From Cudoniella acicularis (lineage: Eukaryota > Ascomycota > Leotiomycetes > Helotiales > Helotiaceae), in assembly GCA_013054445.1 (NCBI GenBank), contig JAAMPI010000738.1, forward strand, positions 1-27,021: a stretch of 27,021 bases of DNA. Reading direction: 5' to 3'. Positions 10,667 to 20,784 of the stretch are shown here, in pieces. Position 1 is the first letter of the stretch. Each line of letters begins with the position of its first letter. The position numbers and the translations under genes are program-made. Below the pieces are notes generated by a model. It was not told where the DNA came from. It made no database searches and was given only the letters and a program-made list of their open reading frames with translations.

Positions 10667-11474
10667 ATTGTTTTTGTAGATTGCATCTGCAGTTTAGAGA
10701 TTTTACCCATGTTCTTCTTTCAAGGGAAACCCGCATGGACGAGCTTGACAAAATCACTGATATGATTTTATCGCGAGAATTTTATTGGAGGCAACTACGT
10801 CGTAAAATCAGTGCTATAAGCCAGAACTATCCAGGTCATGATTGGGCAGGAACTTGGAGTTAGATATTTATTCTTGGAATGGAACACAATATGCCAATTT
10901 CGTTCAATTCGAATATTGTGTTACAGGGGCGAAAAGCATAGCAGGTAGTAATTCTCAACAAACTCGAAAGTGGAAGAGGAATCCCGCTCGCTACCGTAAC
11001 TGTCCAGATATAGTGTTACATCAATAAAAGGTATTGACGAGGTTATAGGTAGCATCGACTCTTAAAATTGAGAGTAGATAGAACCTCTAAATACCATGTA
11101 AATCAAGCTGTCTTTGTTAAGTATCCAAAGACGTCCATGGGAACCAGCGGTGTCCAGATTTGTAGAACTTTCTAATTGTCCTTACTCGGGAGAAATCCCT
11201 GCTTCTACGCAACGATGAAGTATCTTTTTGACCCGTTCAAGAAATGGGTGAGAACTATTCAAGAACTACTTCTGAAAAGAAAAACCAAGTCACTAGACCA
11301 GGCAAAAGGATTAACTAGGTTATAGTCTTTGCTTTTCAACATCTGAATGCAACCTAGTGTTTATTCTTCCAAGTGTTGAGAGTGGCATTGTTCAAAAGAT
11401 CTAAAAACGACGGAAGGAACACAAACGGAAAAACGAAAATAATCTATTATAAAATAACAACGAATGCACTACTA
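10667..11474. other. Convergent intergenic region, AT-rich, no gene seen
   Basis: This holds the MAK5 3' UTR and sequence beyond the end of the neighbouring decayed gene. A small inverted repeat (aaaatca, 6-nt spacer, tgatttt) lies near 10750-10770. No coding signal was found on either strand. Confidence 0.5.
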
Positions 11475-13458
11475 TCATACAATATGTGGAAAGTAATGAA
11501 CCCAAATGAGTACCAGAAACGCCGAATCAGAAAGATGAACAAGATTTATAAAGCAAGCAACAATGATGTAAACATTCGCAAAAGCATAAAGAGCAGCAAA
11601 ACAGAAGCTCACCACACTTACAGTAGACTCAGCATCTTACCCATAACAGTACTTGTTTGTGTATTTTCAGCCGAACGCGCAACAAAAGCTAGACATTCCT
11701 CAATCAACAGGACAGGGCCTAAACATGTAATTGTGAGCGCGGAGATTTTCCAGAGTAGCATTTCTAAGCGGCTGGGGAAGTATGGGTTCTAGGCTGCGAG
11801 GTGGAGACCGCCGAAGAGAGCGGAGGCGAAGCCAAAGAGTAGGAGTTGGGGGGAGGTAATACTGGTAGCTTTGCCGGTCTCGCTGTTCTTGGACTGTCAG
11901 TTCTTGAGACGGGGTTTGACGAATGGGTTGTGAGGTATGCGGTAGAAGGCTTCAGCGTAGTCGATTTTGTGGCAACGTTTTAGTGCAATGGATGCAATCC
12001 TCCAGCATTCGATTTCAGCCGCGGTGAGCTCAATGGATTTGGTGCCGCCAAGTGAAAAGCCATATAGAGAATATCCTGGAGTGAGGTGAAAGTCCGCTGA
12101 ATGAACTTGGTCCTCGGGGTTGGAGTTCATGGCAACGTGTGGATTCCCCATGGCAAAGGCGTTGTTTGGAAATAATGGACAGCGGACAAACCTTGGAGAA
12201 TGCAAGGATTCCAGTTCAGTAAAAGTGTTCTGCTTATTTCCATCGAGGCTGGTCTGGTTGTTGCTTGGTAATTTTACTTTCGTGTAGTTATAATCGAGGC
12301 TAATTCGCGCTTCGCGTGGACGAATTTTCTTGGGTGATCTTGATCCCTCATTTGATCTCTTTGGCTGTATATTGTATCTCGTGGTTAAGCGCAAGAGACA
12401 CCAAAATTCTTCATCGAAACGACTGTTAACTAGCTCAGGCTCTGTGATATTCAAAGGCTTCTTCCACCACTGAACATAGGCAAATAGAGCGCAAAAAGCA
12501 TGGCCAAAAGTGTTTAGTTTGAGTAGGCTGATGGCTAATCCCTGAGCGACTCTCGAAATGCATTGAAAGGAGAACCAAGTTGTTTGCATGCAAACGATAA
12601 ATTTCGCTATACCGTCAGCCTTACTTTTGTCTTCGATTTGTTCTGCTGTTATTCTAGGAATCGAGCTGTGGTGATAGGTCGCGAGGAAGAGGATGCCGTG
12701 AGGGGTGAATGTCGTTCTTCCCCGAAATGGAAACTCTAGCGTTTTCGGAGCATCGAAAGCAAAGCCACCCATCCCAGCGAAGTAAGAATAGACTTTTTTC
12801 CAAGAATCTTCACCTAAGAGATAATCTGGTCCTGACTGAACTTTACCACTCTCCTGACAGAAGATGAAGATGTTAGCGATAATACATTAATCTACTGACG
12901 CGAAGTGTTGAGGAGCTTACCGATAAGGTGGTATAATTGGTTTTTGTCTGCTGCTTTGGGAAGATCGATCTGGCGACGTTGACCATTTTTCTCCAAACAT
13001 CAATACGTAGAGCTTCAGTAGGAGGCCTGACACGTTCGGCCGTCGCCTTCAGCGCTTCTATGACATTTTTGTGTAAAATTTCAGCCTCTATATGTTGCAC
13101 CTGAGTCGCGTAAGCTACCTAAACAGATGTTAGCACAGGGACCATTAATACGGGGAGTAGAGATATAGTTCTTTACCAGTTCAGGGGTCAATAGGCCTAA
13201 TAATACCCAAGCAAGCCTCCGCCAAAAGAAACTAGTCCGATTGCGTATATTCACAAGAAATGTGGCTCCACTAGACTCTAAAGACTCTTTTCGTGGTACG
13301 TTCAGATGGACAGTGGTCCAAACGTATGAAATAAGAGTGATTAAACAAACTGAAAGTATGTCGAAAGTTCCACGAGAGGAAGGTTCCGGCCTCCAAACTT
13401 GTGTATTGTTTTGGGGAGCAGGAAATAGCGAGGACATGGTCGTCGAATTTACGAACAT
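11475..13458 (-). pseudogene. Decayed gene for an uncharacterised fungal multi-TM protein
   Basis: I recognise this as a widespread, often multicopy ascomycete membrane-protein family of unknown function. Exons 13458-13177, 13118-12921 and 12853 onward join cleanly (introns of 58 and 67 nt). TM segments follow in family order: GTFDILSVCLITLISYVWTT, RRLAWVLLGLLTPEL, FIVCMQTTWFSFQC, LNTFGHAFCALFAYVQWW, QLLLFGFASALFGGLHLAA and LLWKISALTITCLGPVLL. A last exon reads SFCFAALYAFANVYIIVACF, then WVHYFPHIV, and stops at 11475-11477. Three lesions break it. A TGA at 11897-11899 follows PRLKN. A TAG at 11789-11791 sits where the family has Trp in GLHLAAW, with NPYFPSRLEMLLWK continuing in frame. A frame change lies around 11621-11640. 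A simple ORF call would stop at 11897 and give 413 residues. The start could be 13458 or 13437. An unrecognised intron could explain the frame change but not both stops. Confidence 0.75.
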
Positions 13459-14892
13459 GTCACAAGAAGAATATAACCTGGTTTGCCGATAGAACCAGAA
13501 AAAACTTGCAAGAAATTTTAAACTCAACAAATGTCGCAGATGGGTGTAATGAAGCTTCAATTCGCGTGCAGTTGGAGTCTTATCATCAAGCTGCTTTGGT
13601 AACACAACAAGAACATATTTGGAGAGCCTGGCTGAGCCGCGGGCGCATTTTCGAACTTCTGCGAAGCGCTTCTTCTCGCATCAGCCTTGTGAGACCGGAA
13701 GAAACAAAGCCAGAAACAAATCATCAACCCATTTGTAGAATAGATCAATGCCGAAGAGGACATGAGACCGACCTATTATCTATCAACTTTGAGTCACTTA
13801 ATACTTCTAGTCACCACCCTTTGGTGAGAGGCTCCTGCAGAACGGCTTGTTCCGCAAGATGCAAGGAGCCTGACATGCCGCAGTCATTTAACGCGAGATC
13901 AGAATTTCTTCTTGAATGAGACAACTAAACATTTAAATAGATATCGGGCTGAGCCCATTTCTCACCATCCTTGGTTACCGACTATTTACAGAACCAAGAA
14001 TTGCATATTCACGCAGAAGGAACTTTGCCGTCTTTGGAATTGGCTAGGGGTAGAATACTTCCTCACGACACTTATCTGTTTTAATTACGACCACATTTAG
14101 TGTCTCACGGCATATAGACCATAAAGGCCCGCAAATAATAGGGAGCATCTCGGGGGCCTAAAGAACAACAAATCGACTAATTTCGGGGTAAGGATTCGAG
14201 CGGTTAGGCACTGACCGTACTTTTTTTGCTTCTAAAGAAGACCAAGACTTCGTGATCTATTTATTTGTTTCTGTGATAAAAAATAGAAACATAATTGTAA
14301 CTCAAGTATGACACAAATCCTTTTTATGGGTGAGCTCCGGGGCATCAAGACTTCTTGGGGGCTTCACAAATTGTAAATCAGAGAATTCTTTTGGGCACGC
14401 ATCTTGCCATACCAGCATGGTGCTGGATTAGTGAAATCCATTAAACCTGTGCTTTCATGGCTGATACTCCAACACCAAGATGGAGGCGCGAGGTCTTCAT
14501 GTGAAACTATTCGGCTTTCGCAACCCTCCGAGCGTGTACAAAATCCCGTCCTTCTTCCAGATTATCATATTGTTGAACAGGATTCCTGATCGGTTAAGGT
14601 CACCCGTAAAATCGTACAAAGGGGGCATCTGTGAAAAGGGATGAAGTGGAGAAGGAAGTGAAGAAGAAAGATCGTGGTCGGAACAGGTGGAATGAAGTAG
14701 CCAGCTTAGTCAGGATCGCGTACAGGGGTCAATTCAGTCGCGTCAACCTGGAAGGCGCGTCCAGTGGGGTGACAAAAGCAAGTCACCCCCCGCAAGCCCC
14801 TGCAACAATCCGTGATCGGGCCTTACCAACTTGGTATCGATATCCTTCTACACAGTTTTCTGATCAAGACCTCAGTGTCGCCTTCAATGAAT
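13459..14892. other. Divergent intergenic region with small inverted repeats
   Basis: No gene is convincing here; the plus-strand open frame at 13401-13919 is partly antisense to the decayed membrane-protein gene. The stretch holds a hairpin-forming TGTTTCT/AGAAACA pair near 14267-14292, a tRNA D-arm-like string followed by a T7 run near 14194-14227, and a GC-rich inverted repeat at 14766-14789 close to the next gene. Confidence 0.45.
14766..14789. repeat. Perfect inverted repeat (8-bp arms, 8-nt spacer) upstream of the ASCH-domain gene
   Basis: GGGGTGAC (14766-14773) and GTCACCCC (14782-14789) flank aaaagcaa. The repeat ends about 100 bp before the start codon at 14893, so it may be a DNA-binding site in the promoter or a stem in the 5' leader. 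Confidence 0.8.
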
Positions 14893-17199
14893 ATGGCAAA
14901 GAGAAGAGTGAGCGCGCCCGACCAACGCGTGTACAAATCCGCGAAACCGAAGAAGCAAACCAAATTGGTCGAACAGAAGAAAAAGATCAAGAAATATGGG
15001 AAACAGGCAGGACCCAAGGTGGATCAACCCGATGACACCCTCACGCAGATGGGGTGGTTGAAAATGGACAGGCCCGTGGAAGAGGAGGAAGAAGAGGAAG
15101 CCGACCCAGACTATGGCGAACAATCAGAACGACGGCGAAGCAAGAGGAGAAAAACCATGGGAGATAAGCCCGATGGTGACGAAGAAAATGTACCCCAAAG
15201 ACTGTATCACACGCAAACACTAAGTCAGCTCCTCGACCGCAGTTTCGACGGCACGGCTCAGAACCCCGAGGAAGACGATATCTATGATGGCCCGAATTCC
15301 TCGCAATCCCTCAGAGCTGCCGCTGCAGTGGCCAACCTTCGAAAACGAAATACCTGCCGACCAACGCAGACTCCCGTTGGAGATATGCCACCACCTCAAA
15401 CTCCTCGCCGCTCCCTACCTCAAGAGATCCCCTCTTCTCAATCACCGATGACCCCCTCCTCCATCCATTCTCGAGCTTCTTCGAGGCGTTCTCCTCTAAA
15501 GGAAATGCCAATCAATACACCAATACCTTTTAATCCGAATCGCAAGTCCCAAACAAGCCCCGTCAAGCTACCAAAACTTGAGGTTCAAGATACGTTCAGT
15601 ACTGGCACGGAAATAAGTCGGCAGAATCAAATTCCGTCAACTCTTGCAACAAGAGTCAGCCCAGCAAAGAGCGTTAGATTTGCAATACCCGAAGAGGACG
15701 AGGAACATGTTACGATAATACCGTCGGTCAAGCGGGAAATGAGCATGCCCCCTCCGTCATGCATTCCACAGGGAAAGAAAGAAAGGATTGAAATTTTGGA
15801 TTCGGAAGCTGAGAGCGAAGGTGAGGAATCTGACTTACCGGGGCCTGCAGGTAGAAGAGGGCAATTGGAAGACGAGATTCACCTAGGATTTGAAGATCCT
15901 TTAGAGACGTCCCATGACGACGATATCAAACTTGAACCAGAAACATGTTATGGTGAAATTGGTCTTGAAACGCAAGCTGAAGCCCATCTTCTTTTGGAAA
16001 CGCCTACAAATGGCGCTGTGGATGTGAATAAAGATAAAACACATACAATCGAAACGGTGGAGGGAACTGTCGGAGAAGAAGTTCCGTCCGATGAAGGTCG
16101 ACCCCGTTCAAGTCTAGAAAAATCCGCCATGCCGCCCAGTGAAGACGAGGCTGGGGATGACGGGCAGGCGGCAGAAACAGTTGAAGAGCGAACACAATAT
16201 ATGGAGAGTCAACGTCTCGACACACAAAACGTTGCTATGATGGCACCAAGGACACCAGAATCGGACATATTTATCTCTCTCCACCCGTCACAAGTCACAG
16301 ATATTCTTAACAGAACACGAGACCATCTGATAAAAAATTGGTCCATGGCACCTACAGTCTCTCGAGTATGGATTTATGAAACCGCGCCTGTATCGACGTT
16401 GAAATACATGGCAGCGATTGGTCCCGCCAAAAGACCTGGCGAAGTAACCAGTGAGCGAGGGAAAGGAAACATCGATTTCAACACTAAAGGTTCTTCGTGG
16501 CGAGCACATGAAATTTTTGAGATTTATGAGCTTGCAGATCCGCTCCCATTGGCGACATTAATAGAAGATCAATGGCTCCATGCCGCTCCTTCAAAGTTCA
16601 AAAAGGTACCGCCAGCTGTTCTTGATCAATTAATGGCAAATCTTAAGCCAAGACTATTTGGCCCAGAATCTTCCCAAAACTCACCTCCCTCATCGGCAAC
16701 CGATACTCAAGAAGCGGAAGCACAATTACTGAGTACGATACGCCAATTTACGCAAGTCGAACCAGTACTTCCGTCATCTCCGCCTCTTTTCAGATCAAAT
16801 CCAGTCCGTAGCCGGAGAATCAAAGTCGAGAGTCAATTCCTCGAAGATGCCATACCACCGGACCACGACAAGAGCCCAAACAAGAACGAACTTCCAGCAC
16901 CATCACAGGCTACAACTGTTGATCTCAGCCAGACGCAAACGCCTCGTCAACAGTCTATGCCTGATATTATTTGGGAGTCGCCATCACGTCCAGTTCCCTC
17001 CAGTACGCCTCTCAAGCTGCCAGCCCCCGGTTCAGCTAGAAACGATCATGCTCAGGAATCCCTTGTGCCGTTCTCGATGGCATCTTCGCAGTTATTGACA
17101 AAGAGTCAATTATTGCCGGATGATCTTATGTGTGAAAGTATGCCGGCTCCTCCGCCATTTGTGCTAGACTCGGATGACGAGGCCGATGATGAAATATAA
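14893..17199 (+). CDS. Nuclear-type protein with an ASCH/PUA-like domain
   Basis: A single exon of 768 residues, of unknown function. The N-terminus is very basic (KPKKQTKL, EQKKKIKKYGKQ), followed by an acidic E-run and a bipartite-like nuclear signal RRRSKRRK (about 78-85). A long low-complexity region contains many S/T-P sites (QTPRRS, SPLKE, SPVKLP, SPAKSVRF). A folded domain lies at about 457-590. It opens IFISLHPSQVTDIL, contains VSRVWIYETAPVSTLKYMA and HEIFEIYELADPLPLATL, and ends near VPPAVLDQLM. This layout (SI/LxP..., IYxTxPV, then an aromatic ...P.L segment) fits the ASCH branch of the PUA-like fold, which is linked to RNA or modified-base recognition. Acidic hydrophobic motifs EILDSEAESEGEE (about 300-312) and FVLDSDDEADDE (C-terminal) resemble SUMO-interacting motifs. 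The ATG at 14893 has A at -3; ATGs at 14887 and 14812 are in frame upstream. Tail-to-tail with the K+ channel. Confidence 0.8.
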   Translation: MAKRRVSAPDQRVYKSAKPKKQTKLVEQKKKIKKYGKQAGPKVDQPDDTLTQMGWLKMDRPVEEEEEEEADPDYGEQSERRRSKRRKTMGDKPDGDEENVPQRLYHTQTLSQLLDRSFDGTAQNPEEDDIYDGPNSSQSLRAAAAVANLRKRNTCRPTQTPVGDMPPPQTPRRSLPQEIPSSQSPMTPSSIHSRASSRRSPLKEMPINTPIPFNPNRKSQTSPVKLPKLEVQDTFSTGTEISRQNQIPSTLATRVSPAKSVRFAIPEEDEEHVTIIPSVKREMSMPPPSCIPQGKKERIEILDSEAESEGEESDLPGPAGRRGQLEDEIHLGFEDPLETSHDDDIKLEPETCYGEIGLETQAEAHLLLETPTNGAVDVNKDKTHTIETVEGTVGEEVPSDEGRPRSSLEKSAMPPSEDEAGDDGQAAETVEERTQYMESQRLDTQNVAMMAPRTPESDIFISLHPSQVTDILNRTRDHLIKNWSMAPTVSRVWIYETAPVSTLKYMAAIGPAKRPGEVTSERGKGNIDFNTKGSSWRAHEIFEIYELADPLPLATLIEDQWLHAAPSKFKKVPPAVLDQLMANLKPRLFGPESSQNSPPSSATDTQEAEAQLLSTIRQFTQVEPVLPSSPPLFRSNPVRSRRIKVESQFLEDAIPPDHDKSPNKNELPAPSQATTVDLSQTQTPRQQSMPDIIWESPSRPVPSSTPLKLPAPGSARNDHAQESLVPFSMASSQLLTKSQLLPDDLMCESMPAPPPFVLDSDDEADDEI

Positions 17200-17456
17200 G
17201 ATACATATATAGGATCTGTTCGGATGTGATATCCGGACCAGGTTGAAAATAGGGGGAAATACCAAATTGGGTTGGCATGGCTGTGTAGCATTTGGACACA
17301 CTTCCAGAGTTGCTATTGGCAGACAGCTGCAAATAGGGTATCAAAAATAGGATATAGATTAAGTCTAAGGGTCAGTCCAGACCCGTCACATAAAATTCCA
17401 TGAACTCCATGCTATCACTACCATTTATGTATATATGCCATTCCTTCCTTTTTAAA

Positions 17457-19830
17457 TCATGAAATCGTATCACTATCTCGATCATCCTTTCCGTCCACAC
17501 TCTTTTCACTCCCCGAACCATTCTTACAGAAATGGCCCTTGCCCTCCAGCTCCTCCCTATGAATGGCCTCCAATTCCCTCTCCAACGTCCTCGTCAACCT
17601 CTCAAGCACCCACTCCGCCTCCTCCTTATTCCCCATCAACGGACTCCTATTCCCAACCCAACTCCACTTCACCTTGTCACCATCCCCATCCCCATCTCCC
17701 TCCTTCCCAGCCGCACTATTCAACCCCTCCCCATCCGCCCTCGGCTTCCTTAACGCCCTCCTATGCGTCCCCGCACTCCCCTCATCCTCCCCCACCAACT
17801 TCAAATACCACGCCCACTCCTCAAACGTGTATTTCCTCGGCGGACTACTCCTTAAATGCTTCATCACCTTGCCAATCTCTTTAATTAGCAAAAAGTGGTA
17901 ATGATGTCTGCTTTTTGGTAATTCATCGCCTTTCTCGCCTGCTTTGTCTGCTGCGGAGACTTCGAGTGCGGCATTGTCAGAGGAGAGGCGTTGAGCAGCT
18001 GATTCGGGGTCGTTTTTGCGGGTCTGGTTGTTAGAGGAGGTAGAGGAGGAGCGTCGGAGGCCCTTGGATTCGCCGAGGATGCCGGGGGGCATTTCTTCTA
18101 CGATGGAGGAGAAGAGACGGCCTCTGCTTAGGGAAGCGGCTGATTCTTTGAGTGTTGCTTTTACCCCTTTTTCTCCTGGGAGGACGGTGAAATTGCCAAC
18201 CCAGATCGTCAAATCTCGAATTCCCTTCACGATGGTGTCGCCCATGTTGCTTATTAGTATAGTGAGTGATGGGACAGCGAGTAAGGACCAGAAAACGAAA
18301 AAAGACTTGCCGGAGTTGGATTGTGGGTATATGTCTCCGTAGCCGATGGTTAAGAGCGAGGTGTACGAGAAGTATAGGGAGGCGAAGTAACTCCAGCCTT
18401 GGTTGTGTTCTGTTGCTTCAAAGACGACTGCTCCGATGAGCCAGAGGAACATCCATGTCGTGGCTGAGACTATGAGGGAGGTCCAGCGCCGCTTACTGTG
18501 TGCATCTTCTTGGATTTTTCGCATGAGTTGGAATTCTTGCTTGCGACGTTGGCGTTCGGTCAACTGTACCGAATGCCCTTCAGGCGTCCTTGTCGAGGAT
18601 CGAGTGATGGTTCGTATTCCTTCGGTGATGGGTTGAAGGAGTGCTCCTTTGTTTTTCTTTTGCATTTTGGCTATGAGGCGGCGACGCTCTTTTTCAACCA
18701 TTCGAGAGCCCATTTTTACTTTTCCGCGCTCAAGAACTAGGGAGCGAATAGAGCCGATAACGAGACCGAGAATGATAATTCCTCCGATTGCGTAGGGAAA
18801 GAGGAGGCTACGTCCGAGATGGGTTTGTGGTGCGATGTTGCCGATACCAACTGTGAGAAGAGTGTAATCGGCCCAATAGATTGCATCAAGGTAAGGCCAG
18901 CCTTCAATATGTGAGTACACTGCTGATCCAGCAAGAAGGTAAACCAAAAAGCTGATGGTTTGGAGCATCAATGTCCGTTGGGACATTGTCAATTGGAATT
19001 CTGTGGGGTAATGGCCCTTGTAAGCACCCCAGACAGTGACAAGCATTAATGTTGCTACGAGGAAGTATAATCCGGCTGCGAAGATGGCGTAGTAATACGC
19101 TTGTGTGAAGGCGCGCTCTGATGTGGGCTCAACCTTGAGGGGACCAGCGGCACAAGCACAGAGGCCGATTAAAGCAAATGATGACAGGTACCTAAAAAGG
19201 ATTAGAAGACAATGATTGTGATAAAATGGTGTAAGCTTACCAACCAATGATTGTGATGGGTTGTGCGATTGAGAATCGGACTCTTCTTGCCATATTCATG
19301 AGAAGAAATAAGTTTGAGATAAGTGCAATAGCAAGTTGAGCGCCATTGATGCCAATGAGCCTGTTGGGAATTAGCACTGAAGATGTGCAGCTGAGTCGAT
19401 GTATTGGACAGACCATTTTGGATCAGGAAGACCAATTCCATCTTGCTCTTCGGAGTCGGGGGGAATATATTCTCTCCAGTGGACTACTAAAGCACAGATT
19501 GAAAAGGCCGAAGCCATTGGCCCAAACGTACCGGCAATCAATGGAAAAACGGTGCTTGCGAACCACCAACGACTAAAAAAATGTTGTTAGCAAGAGCTGA
19601 ACAGAAAAACAGATAATAATTGCCCAAAATTGGAAAACCAATAGTGAGTTCAACTCAGCAGCAGTAAATAGTCGTTGAAATTTCAAACCCGTGTGAGCTA
19701 GAGTGCTTTCATACCTTGGCTCAAGAAAGGCCCGTTCATCTTCTTCTGCGGCATCTCGTTCATCTTTTTGTTGATTCTCAACGTCCTTCGCACCGTTGGA
19801 AATTGGCTCATCGAGGCCTGGATCATTCAT
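17457..19830 (-). CDS. TOK1: Outward-rectifying potassium channel, TOK1 type (eight TM, two pores)
   Basis: A plasma-membrane K+ channel of the fungal TOK family, which lets K+ out on depolarisation. Four exons (19830-19715, 19572-19414, 19360-19241 and 19191-17457) give 709 residues, close to yeast Tok1. The introns are 142, 53 and 49 nt; the second has a weak GTCTGT donor, but the frame and the family sequence (PKW, then LIGINGAQLAIALISN) support it. The first helices begin SRWWFASTVFPLIAGTFGP. Pore 1 is TVGIGNIAP (245-253), pore 2 TIGYGDIYP (413-421). Between them lies a basic cytoplasmic linker (RTPEGHSVQLTERQRRKQEF). The long C-tail is hydrophilic and ends with a KYTFEEWAWYLKL segment, a GDGDGDGD tract and WSWVGNRSPL. 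Pore 1 carries Asn at the position where K+ channel filters usually have Asp. The first intron has a second possible acceptor (ttcag). Confidence 0.93.
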
Positions 19831-20784
19831 TTGTGTACTTTTTGTCTTTAGTTGTGTTTAATTGAAGAGAAGACGTCCCGGCAATGACTAGTGACTGAAG
19901 AGACCCTTGAATATGCGAAGAAGTAGCTTGCCAAGAATGATAGGCCAAGTTTCTATTCTCCATCTTACTTCGATGATATATAACTAAGGATTAAACTACA
20001 CTAATAAAGACTTCATGCTTGGAAAAAAGTGCTGGTGGTATGACGTAGTTGGTGCAACCTTTCCTTGAAAGTCGCACTTACATAATCCCCTGTAAACGAC
20101 ACATCCTTGCAAATATGATCGCCAATGGCTGACCTGACTCGAGATACAGCATCCTTTGCTTAAAGAGAGTTTAAATTCCAAAGACACCAAGGTACAGCCC
20201 TTTCATCTTGAGTTCAATGGGTGGCGCCGCTTTCCGCAAATTTTGCAAGAAGCTTCACGAACTCTTCCGTCACTGTGTCTCAAAACAAAATAACCCTGGT
20301 AAAGATACTTGAGATACTTCTCAAGCGGAGAGAAACAACAAGGCAGGAGAAGGAAACCGAAGTACTCTGCAACAGACAAAATTACAAATAGGATGAGATG
20401 TAAGAGATGAGGCCGGAGAAAAAGATAAGGAGGTCCCGCGGGCTCACGGCTACGGCGGGTCATTAGCCGCGCGCCTGCGCTTATGATAAGGGTAACCTAA
20501 AGGGCGATACAGATGCGTCACATCAACAAAGCATTGCATTCTTCCCCCATTCACAAGTTCTATTGAAATTCACCTTACGTCCGGTCGCAGGAAGGTGCGA
20601 CCTCTAAGATATAGCTTCAATTCTTACCGTCATGTAGAGCACTTATCGCATCGCAATTCTCGACTTGCAAATCCTCCCTTCTCAATCTTCCCTCAAATCC
20701 ACGACCAGGCAACGATGAAATTTCAACATACCTCCAAAAAGAAGAGGCCGACCCCCGAAGAGTTCAACTGGGCTTCACATTGAT
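19831..20784. other. Divergent promoter region between TOK1 and RAD4
   Basis: About 950 bp lie between the two divergent start codons. No gene is supported; the 86-codon minus frame at 20203-20463 has no recognisable content. A TGCGTCA element (20513-20519, ATF/CRE half-site-like) lies about 270 bp before the RAD4 ATG. A short in-frame-closed ORF (20595-20783) ends just before that ATG and would be an upstream ORF if the transcript starts early. Confidence 0.45.

Noticed and set aside
11373..11792. 139-codon plus-strand ORF
   Set aside because: It is antisense to the decayed membrane-protein gene, whose minus-strand translation matches family motifs; the plus frame has no recognisable content.
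13401..13919. 172-codon plus ORF
   Set aside because: Its start is antisense to exon 1 of the decayed membrane gene and the rest shows no family resemblance.
14631..15035. 134-codon ORF overlapping the start of the ASCH-domain gene
   Set aside because: A charged frame running into the true gene in a different frame; no codon or domain support.
17211..17245. Possible terminator-like inverted repeat (cggat/atccg) after the ASCH-domain gene
   Set aside because: Only 5-6 bp arms; eukaryotic transcripts do not end at such hairpins, so it is not called.
17459..17901. Plus-strand proline-rich ORFs
   Set aside because: They are the complement of the hydrophilic C-tail of the TOK channel.
20203..20463. 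86-codon minus ORF with a hydrophobic stretch
   Set aside because: Has a CxxC and a possible helix, but lies alone in the TOK1/RAD4 promoter region and matches nothing I know.
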